A DNA stretch of 15,470 bases from Eimeria necatrix (lineage: Eukaryota; Apicomplexa; Conoidasida; Eucoccidiorida; Eimeriidae). Below are positions 8,729-15,470 of this stretch, piece after piece (the first letter of the stretch is position 1; each line of letters begins with the position of its first letter). Below the pieces are notes generated by a model. The model ran no database searches and was not told the origin of the DNA. It saw only the letters and a program-made list of their open reading frames with translations. The stretch lies in NCBI RefSeq assembly GCF_000499385.1, contig NW_013651768.1, forward strand, positions 2,292 through 17,761. Reading direction: 5' to 3'. The translations under genes and the position numbers were made by a program.

Positions 8729-10179
8729 CTGGAGAAATGCAGCAAGTCTTCTGACTGGCCAAGGCACAATGATCATGCCAACATGCTTCATATGTTGGCC
8801 AAGCCCACAACATCCCTCCAAATTAGTGTGCCAATCTAAAGAGATGAAAATGGTGGGAGTATATAATCGCACCTGTGTCTGTATCAGAACAAAATGCACG
8901 TCAGAACGCATCTGGTGTCTGGATGTTGAAAGCTTCTCACATTTGTTGGCGATGGTGACGTTCAGTGATACACACCTAAAGTGCTGACTTCATTCGTAGT
9001 ACGAAGTGCAATTTTGCGTTCAGCGTTCCTTGGTCTCATCACCAAGGCGGGTGGCATTGGAGGGTAAATTCGAATTTCTTCGAGATAGATTTTTTGGAGC
9101 CGATAGGATGATCAAGACCTGTCCTGGCGCTACTTGCAGCCTAGAGAACACGTAACGTATCGAGAGCGGAAATGAGTCGCCGCAGCCCTGGCGTGATGCA
9201 CAAGTCTTTGCCGCAGTGCGGGCATGATACTGTGAGCTGGAAAGCGTAGGAACCGCATGTCGAGGAAACCTGAAGCGGTGGCGTTTACATTTTGTGACAG
9301 TATGACTAGCTCGGCTATAAATGAAGATACAAATGCGTGCGAAGCCTGCACTGGTTGCTGTCCAGTGAAGCCGACTCTCCACTGTAAATGTATGGTTTAC
9401 AAATCGGCTCAATGTTCGTCTCGAGATTCGCTAATGCGCATTTCATGATAAAGACTGATAGACTGGTTAGGATAAGTAAGATCACATTATTCTGGCTGTC
9501 AAACTACTGGAAGCACAGAAATTGGCCATCATGGAAGTCAATAAAATCCTGCCGCATGTGAAAGACGCCAGATGTTCATGCCTGCTGACAAGGAGAAAAT
9601 TCAGATTTTACAGGTTTGTAGAGACCTGGAACTTTTCTAGTGTACTGAAGAGATCATCAATGAATGCGCTAGGAGGTGTATAACGGAATAAACATATCAA
9701 GTATGGAACATGAGACAAAAGCCGCCCCCAAACTATCAGACAAGAGAAGCGGTACCCTGATGTGCCTCGAAAGGAATGCGAAGTCACCCTATTCAATGGC
9801 AGGCGTTCTGGTAAACGTGCAGCCTTGTCAGTAGCCAGCTAAGGCAAATGCGGAGCATGGGATTTCGAGAAGAAGATTCAGCGTTTTAGACCTTGATAGA
9901 ACAATAATCCCGAGCTTAGTCGACGAAACACTCAAGATGCCTGCCCAAAGCGATGCTTTAGAATACAAGAAAAGGCCTTTGGTCATTGTCTTGAAGGTAT
10001 CCTCACGCAAACTCTCACAAGGAAAGAGGCGTGCAAACGTACTATCTATATTTTTGAAAGGGTCCTCCATCCTGAGTATTTCGCGATACTCAGCTCGCAT
10101 CCCCGTACATATTTTAACGCTCACTTAAGACATGATGCAACATAGTGTTGGAACACTGTTCTTCTGCGGTTCATTGAGG
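8729..10179 (+). repeat. Satellite unit 7 (1451 bp)
   Basis: Complete unit of near-modal length. The hypervariable stretch (about 9588-9700) groups with units 6 and 8 (GAGAAAATTCAG, then TGCGCTAGG). GTTTACATTT upstream of the dyad is shared with unit 9. The junction (10141-10180) is a hybrid between the two types, with CTGTTCTTCTGCGG. The CATAAAAG element is altered to AATAAAATC near 9540. Conserved block at 9059-9104. Confidence 0.95.
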
Positions 10180-11618
10180 CTGGAGAAATGCAGCAACTCT
10201 TCTGACTGGCCATGGCACATTGATCATGCCAACATGCTTCTTATTTTGGCCAAGCCCACAACATCCCTCCAAATTAGTGTGCCAATCTCAAGAGATGAAA
10301 ATAGTGGGAGCATATAATCGCGCCTGTGTTTGTATTAGAACATAATGCTCGTCGCAACGCATCTCGTGTCTAGATGTTGAAAGCTTCTCACATTTGTTGG
10401 CGGTGGTGTTGTTCAGTGATATACACCTAAAGTGCTGACTTCATTTGTAGCACGAAGTGCAATTTTGCGTTCAGAGTTCCTCGGTCTCATCACCTGGGTG
10501 CGTGGCATTGGAGGGTAAATTCGAATTTCTTCGAGATAGAGTTTTTGGAGCCGATAGGATAATCAAAGCCTGTCCTGGCGCTCCCTGTAGTCTAGAGGAC
10601 CCGTAACGTATCGAGAGCAAAAATGATTCGCCGCAGCGCTGGCGTGATGCGCAGGTCTTTGCCGCAGTGCGGGCATGGTACTGTGAGCTGGAAAGCCTAG
10701 GAACCGCATGTCGGGCAATCGAGATGCTGTGGCTTTGAGATTTTGTGACAATATGACTAGCTCGGCTACATTGGCATGCGAAGCCGGCACTGGTTGCTGT
10801 CCACTGAAGCCGATTCTTCACTGTAAATGTATGCTTTACAAATCGGCATAATGTTAGTTTGAAAATCCGTTATTGCGCATATCAGGGTAAAGACTGATAG
10901 ACTGGTTAGGCGACGTACGATCAAAATATTGTACCTGTCAAACTGATGCAACCACAGAAGTGGTCCGTCATGCAAGTCCATAAAAGCATGTTGCTTGTGA
11001 AAGACGCCAGATGTGCATGCCTGCCGACGAGGAGAAAATTCAGATTTTACAGGTTTGTAGAGTTTTGGGACTTTTGTAATGTACTGAAGCGGTCATCAAT
11101 GGATGCGCTAGGCGACGTGTGACGAGATAAACATATCGAGTATGGAACATGAGACGAAAGCCACCAACCAACTACCAGACAAGAAAGGCGACACCCTGAT
11201 GTGCCTCAAAAAGAATGCGAAGTCACCATATTCAATGGCAGACGTACTGCTTAAATTGAAGCCTTCTGAGTATCCAGCTAAGGCAAATGCAGAGCGTGGG
11301 ATTTCGAGAAGAAGATGCAGCGTTTTAGACCTTGATACACCATTCATCTCGAGCTTGTTCGACGAAACACTCAACGTGCCTGCCCAACGCGACGCTTTGG
11401 AATACAAGAAAACGCCTTTAGTCATTGTCTTGGAGGCATCCTCACGCAAACGCTCACAAGGAGAGACGCGTGCAAACGTACATGCTGTATTTTGGAAAGG
11501 GTTCTCCATCCTGAGTAGTTCGCGATTCTCAGCGCGTATGGCTATTACTCTTTTGATGCCCACATACGGCTTCATGCAATAGAGTGATGGAACACTCCTC
11601 TTCCGCGGTTCACTCAGG
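10180..11618 (+). repeat. Satellite unit 8 (1439 bp), visibly mosaic
   Basis: Complete unit shortened by a 12-bp deletion near 10770-10774 (CTACATTGGCATGC where other units read CTACAAATAAAGATATAAATGCATGC, here split for comparison at CTACA and GGCATGC). Left of about 10355-10371 it is identical to unit 2; right of that it is identical to unit 4 for 91 bp. The TGA that ends the minus-strand 98-codon frame elsewhere is changed, leaving a 175-codon open frame at 11108-11635. Junction type B. Conserved block at 10510-10555. Confidence 0.95.
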
Positions 11619-13035
11619 TTGGAGAAATGCAACAAGTCATCTGACTGACCAAGGCACCATGATCATGCCAACATGCTTCTTATGTTTGCGAAGCCCACAA
11701 CATCCCTCTAAAATAGTGTGCCAATCTGAAGACATGGAAATAATATGAGCATATCATCGCGCCTGTGTTTGTAGTAGAACGAAATGCTCGTCGCAACGCA
11801 TCTCGTGTCTGGATGTTGAAAGCTTCGCACATTTGTTGGCGATGATGTCGTTCAGTGATATAAACCTAAAATGCTGACTTCATTCGTCTCACAAAGTGCA
11901 ATTTTGCGTTCAGCCTTCCTCGGTCTCATCACCTGTATGCGTGGCATTGGAGGTTAAATCCGAATTTCTTCGAGATAGATTTTTTGGAGTCGATGGGACA
12001 ATCAAAGCCCGTCCTGGCGCTGCCTGTAGCCTAAAGGACCCGCTGCATATCGCGAGCAAAAATGATTCGCCGCAGCGGTGGCGTGATGCACAAGTTTTTG
12101 CCGCAGTGCGGGCATTCTACTGTGAGCTGGAAAGCGTAGGAACCGCATGTCGAGCAAACGCGAAGCTGTAGCGTTTACATTTCGTGACAATATGACTAGG
12201 TCGGCTACAAATAAAGATATAAATGCATGGGAAGCTGGCACTGGTTGCTGTCCAGTGAAGCCGACTCTCCACTGTAAATGCATGGTTTACAAATCGCCTT
12301 AATGTTCGTTTCGGTATTCGCTAATGCGCATTTCATGCTAAAGGCTGGTAGACTGGCTAGAGAAGCAAGACCACATTATTCTAGCTGTCAAACTGACGCA
12401 ACCACAGAAATGAGCCATCATGCAAGTCCATAAAAGCATGCCGCGTGTGAAACAAGCCAGATGTGAATGCCTGCCTACGAAGAGAGCATTGAATATTCTC
12501 GAGGTTTGTAGATATCTGGGAGTTTTCCGGTGTACTGAAGCGGACATCCACCGATATGCGAGACGCTGTGTGATGGGAGAAACATCAAGTATGGAACATG
12601 ACATAAGAGCCACCAATCAACTATCAGACAAGACGCGAGGTACCCTTATGTGTCCCGACAGGAACGCGAAGTCACCGTATTCAGTGGCAGGCTTATTGCT
12701 AAAGTTGTAGCCTTCTCAGTAGCCAGCTAAGGCAAATGCAGAGCATGGGATTTCGAGAAGAAGATGCAGCGTTTTTGACCTTGATACACCATTCATCCCG
12801 AGCTTGTTCGACGAAACATTCATGATGCCTGCCCAAAGCGACGCTTTGGAAAACAAGAAAACGCAAACGCTCACAAGGAGAAAGGCGTGCAAACGCACCT
12901 TCTGTATTTTAGAAACGGTCCTCCATCCTGAGTAGTTCGCGATTCTCAGCGCGTGTGGCTTTACCTCTTTTAACGCCCACATAAGGCTTGATGGCACAGA
13001 GTGATGGAACACTGTTTGTCTCGGGTTCATTCAGG
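11619..13035 (+). repeat. Satellite unit 9 (1417 bp, shortest)
   Basis: Shortest unit, owing to a 32-bp deletion at 12861-12864 (see the separate entry). The anchor has a C-to-T change at 11619. The hypervariable stretch near 12478-12590 shares TCCACCGATATG with unit 1. One substitution in the conserved block (11949-11994, AAATCCGAATTTC) weakens its hairpin. Junction type A. Confidence 0.95.
12861..12864. other. Site of a 32-bp deletion with 4-bp microhomology (unit 9)
   Basis: Other units read AAAACGCCTTTAGTCATTG and about 20 bp later CCTCACGCAAACGC. Unit 9 reads AAAACGCAAACGC at 12858-12870. The missing 32 bp lie between two ACGC copies, of which one remains. This is the only large indel in the otherwise length-constant half of the unit. 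It shifts the minus-strand frame there, so that 12716-13030 is a composite of two frames. Confidence 0.88.
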
Positions 13036-14479
13036 CTGGAGAAATGCAGCAAGTCGTCTGACTGGCCATGGCACAATGATCATGCTAACATGCTTCTTAT
13101 GCTGGCGACGCCCACAACATCCCTCCAAATCAGTGTGCCAATCTGATGAGATGAAAATAATGGGAGCATATAATCGCGCCTGTGTCTGTATTAGAACAAA
13201 ATGCTCGTCACAACGCATCTCGTGTCTGGATGTTGGAAGCTTCTCACATTTGTTGGCGATGGTGTCGCTCAGTGATATACACCTAAAGCGCTGACTTCAT
13301 TCGCAGCACGAAGTGCAATTTTGCGTTCAGCATTTCTCGGTCTCATCACCTGGGTGCGTGGCGTTGGAGGGAAAATTCGAATTTCTTCGAGATGGATTTT
13401 TTGGAGCCTATAGGATAATTAAAGCCTGTCCTGGCACTACCTGTAGCCTACAGCACCCGTAACGTATCGAGAGCAAAATTGATTCGGCGCAGCGCTGGCG
13501 TTATACACGTCTTCGACACAGTGCGGGCATGGTACTGTGAGCTGGAAAGCCTAGGAACCGCATGTCGAGCAAACGCGAAGCTGTGGCTTTGACAATTTGT
13601 GACAATATGACTAGCTCGGGTACGACTAAAAATATAAATGCATGCAAAGTCGGCACTGGTTGCTGTACAGTGAAGCCTGCTCTTCACTGTAAATGTATGG
13701 TTTACAAATCGGCTCAATGTTCGTTTCGGATTTGCTAATGCGTATTTCATGGTAAAGACTGATAGACTGGTTAGGATAAGTAATATCACATTATTGTAGC
13801 TGTCAAACTGATGCAACCGCAGAAACGGGCATCATGCAAGTCCATAAAAGCATGCCGCATGTGAAAGAAGCCAGATGTGCATGCCTGCCGACCAGAAGAT
13901 TCACGTTTTACAGGTTCGTAGAGTTCTGGGAGATTTCTCATGCACTGACGCATTTTTCAAAAGGTACGCTAGCAGTCATGTGACAGGAAACGCATATCAA
14001 ATGTGTAACATGAGATAAAAGTCATCCGCGAACTAGCAGACAAGAGAAGCGATACCCTAATGTGTTCCGCGAGCAATGCAAAGTCACCATATTCAGCGGC
14101 AGACGTTGTGCTACGCTTGCAGGCTTCTGAGTAGCCAGCATAGGCAAATGCAGAGCATGGGATTTCGAGAAGAAGATGCAGCGTTTTTGACCTTGATACA
14201 CCATTCATCTCGAGCTTGTTCGACGAACCACTTAAAATGCCTGCCCAAAGCGACGCTCTGGAATACAAGAAAACGCCTTTAGTCATTGTCTTGAAGGTAT
14301 ACTCACGCAAACGCCCACAAGGAGAAAGGCGTGCAAACGTACCTCCTGTATTTTGGAAAGGCTCCTCCATCCTGAGTAGTTCGCGATTCTCAGCGCATTT
14401 GGCTACACCTCTTTTGACGCCCACTCAAGACCTGATGCAGCACAGTGATGGAACACTGTTTGTCTCGGGTTCATTCAGG
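13036..14479 (+). repeat. Satellite unit 10 (1444 bp)
   Basis: Complete unit. Small deletions lie near 13500-13516 (about 2 bp) and at the start of the hypervariable stretch (13890-13905). Bases 14143-14344 are identical to the end of unit 5, while 14390-14404 (GCGCATTTGGC) match the end of unit 4, so the tail is a patchwork. The minus-strand 98-codon frame is extended to 151 codons (13969-14424) because the usual TGA is lost. Junction type A. Conserved block at 13366-13411. Confidence 0.95.
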
Positions 14480-15470
14480 CTGGAGAAATGTAGCAAGTCT
14501 TCTGACTGGCCAAGGCACAATGATCATGTCAAGATGCTTCCTATGTTGGCCAAGCCCACAACATCCCTCCAAATTAGTGTGCCAATCTGAAGTCTTGCAA
14601 ATAATGGGAGCATATAATCGCGCCTGTGTTTGTAGTAGAACAATGCTCGTCACAACGCATCTGGTGTCTGGATGTTGAAAGCTTCGCACATTTGTTGGCG
14701 ATGGTGTCGTTCAGGGATATGCAGCTAAAGTGCTGACTTCATTCGTCGCACAAAGTGCAATTTTGCGTTCAGCATTTCTCGGTATCATCATCTGGGTGCG
14801 TGGCATTGGAGGGTAAGTTCGAACTTCTTCGAGATAGATTTTTTGGAGCCTATAGGATAATCAAAGCCTGTCCTGGCGATACGTGTAGCCTAGAGGACCC
14901 GTAACGTATCGAGAGCAAAAATGATTCGCCGCAGCGCTGGCGTGATGCACACGTCTTTGCCACAGTGCGGGCATGGTACTGTGAGCTGGGAAGCCTAGGA
15001 TGCCTAGGAACCGCATGTCGAGCAAACGCGAAGCTGTGGTTTGACATTTTGTGACAATATGACTAGCTCGGCTACAAAAAAAGAGATAAATGCATGCGAA
15101 GCCGGCACTGGTTGCCGTCCAGTGAAGCCGACTCTCCACTGTAAATGTATGCTTTACAACTCGGCTTAATGTTGCTTTCGAGATTCACTCATGCGCATTT
15201 CATGGTAAAGACTGGTGGAGTGGTTAGGGAAAGTAAGATCACACTATTCTAGCTGTTAAACTGATGCAACCACAGAAATGGGCCATCATGCAAGTCCATA
15301 AAAGCAGGCCGCGTGTGAAAGAAGCCAGATGTGCATGCCTGCCGACGACGAATGCATTCAGATTTTACAGGTTTTAGATATCTGGGAGTTTTCCAATTTA
15401 CTGAAGCGATCGCCAATAGATACGCTAGACGTTCTATGAAGGAAAAAACGTACCAAGTATGGAATATAAG
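14480..15470 (+). repeat. Satellite unit 11 (partial, first 991 bp)
   Basis: The window ends inside this unit. Its conserved block (14808-14853) ends in CCTATAGG as in unit 10. The next stretch matches unit 6 (GATACGTGTAGCCTAGAGG), and from about 14901 to the end it matches unit 5 with four differences in about 570 bp, including the 9-bp CCTAGG duplication. A two-base loss near 14640 makes it the only unit in which the anchor-to-block distance is not 330 bp. A one-base deletion near 15040-15043 fuses two minus-strand frames (14861-15139). Confidence 0.93.
14994..15008. repeat. 9-bp tandem duplication (unit 11 copy)
   Basis: Same paired CCTAGG duplication as in unit 5, with CCTAGG at 14994-14999 and 15003-15008. 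It lies within the about 570-bp tract that is nearly identical to unit 5. Confidence 0.9.

Larger units (their letters stand above)
1..15470. repeat. Tandem array of an about 1.45-kb satellite unit (10 complete + 1 partial copies)
   Basis: The whole window is one sequence of about 1.45 kb repeated head to tail in the same orientation. The anchor CTGGAGAAATGCAGCAAG, with small variants, recurs at 3, 1455, 2907, 4359, 5809, 7268, 8729, 10180, 11619, 13036 and 14480, and many other landmarks keep the same spacing. Neighbouring units differ by scattered substitutions and small indels, by eye somewhere near 5-15%. No unique sequence lies between units or at either edge. There are no poly-A tails, terminal inverted repeats or recognisable transposon proteins, so a long-period satellite fits better than clustered mobile elements. 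I do not recognise the unit as any named satellite, rDNA spacer, 5S, histone or spliced-leader repeat. The phase chosen for unit boundaries is arbitrary. The array, rather than any gene, is the annotation of this window. Confidence 0.97.

Noticed and set aside
1..15470. Protein-coding genes from the many open frames of 60-175 codons
   Set aside because: The frames overlap on both strands, resemble no known family, are interrupted in many units, and vary freely in amino acids. I list recurrent ones only as low-confidence open frames.
1..15470. CRISPR array
   Set aside because: The repeat is about 1.45 kb with no spacer structure and no cas genes.
1..15470. Clustered transposable elements (LINE, SINE, LTR or DNA transposon)
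   Set aside because: No reverse transcriptase, integrase or transposase motifs, no poly-A tails, no terminal repeats or target-site duplications; units are directly adjacent and in one orientation.

Overview
The window is entirely occupied by a head-to-tail tandem array of one complex repeat unit of about 1.45 kb. I count ten complete units and one partial unit. With a phase set arbitrarily at a recurrent 'CTGGAGAAATGCAGCAAG' anchor, the units start at 3, 1455, 2907, 4359, 5809, 7268, 8729, 10180, 11619, 13036 and 14480. Their lengths are 1452, 1452, 1452, 1450, 1459, 1461, 1451, 1439, 1417 and 1444 bp, plus 991 bp of the eleventh. No unique flanking sequence is visible at either end, so the true array is longer than the window.

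I recognise no protein-coding gene, rRNA, tRNA, transposase, reverse transcriptase or bacterial feature. Open frames exist on both strands, but they are about 60-175 codons, overlap one another, resemble no family I know, and are broken by stops or frameshifts in a good share of the units. Base composition is in the mid-40s % GC on sampled lines, CpG is not visibly depleted, and there are no bacterial operon signals. The most economical reading is a long-period satellite (macrosatellite) of a non-vertebrate eukaryote, such as an invertebrate or protist. The organism cannot be named from this sequence.

Within a unit, using offsets from the anchor, about 0-330 and the last about 336 bp have almost constant length. 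They flank, across the unit junction, a conserved 46-bp block at offset 330 made of a small hairpin followed by a T-run and GG. The remaining about 786 bp (offsets about 330-1116) collects nearly all indels. It also holds a 17-bp dyad, a conserved CCATAAAAGC-containing segment, and directly after that a hypervariable stretch that sorts the units into sub-families.

The units are mosaics. Unit 11 is nearly identical to unit 5 over about 570 bp, unit 10 is identical to unit 5 over 202 bp in a different register, and unit 8 joins a unit-2-like tract to a unit-4-like tract within 17 bp. This patchwork is what unequal exchange plus gene conversion would leave, although assembly chimerism must be excluded. 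The most interesting signals are the conserved hairpin/T-run block, the bipartite indel pattern, and the recurrent antisense frames in which several indels are multiples of three.
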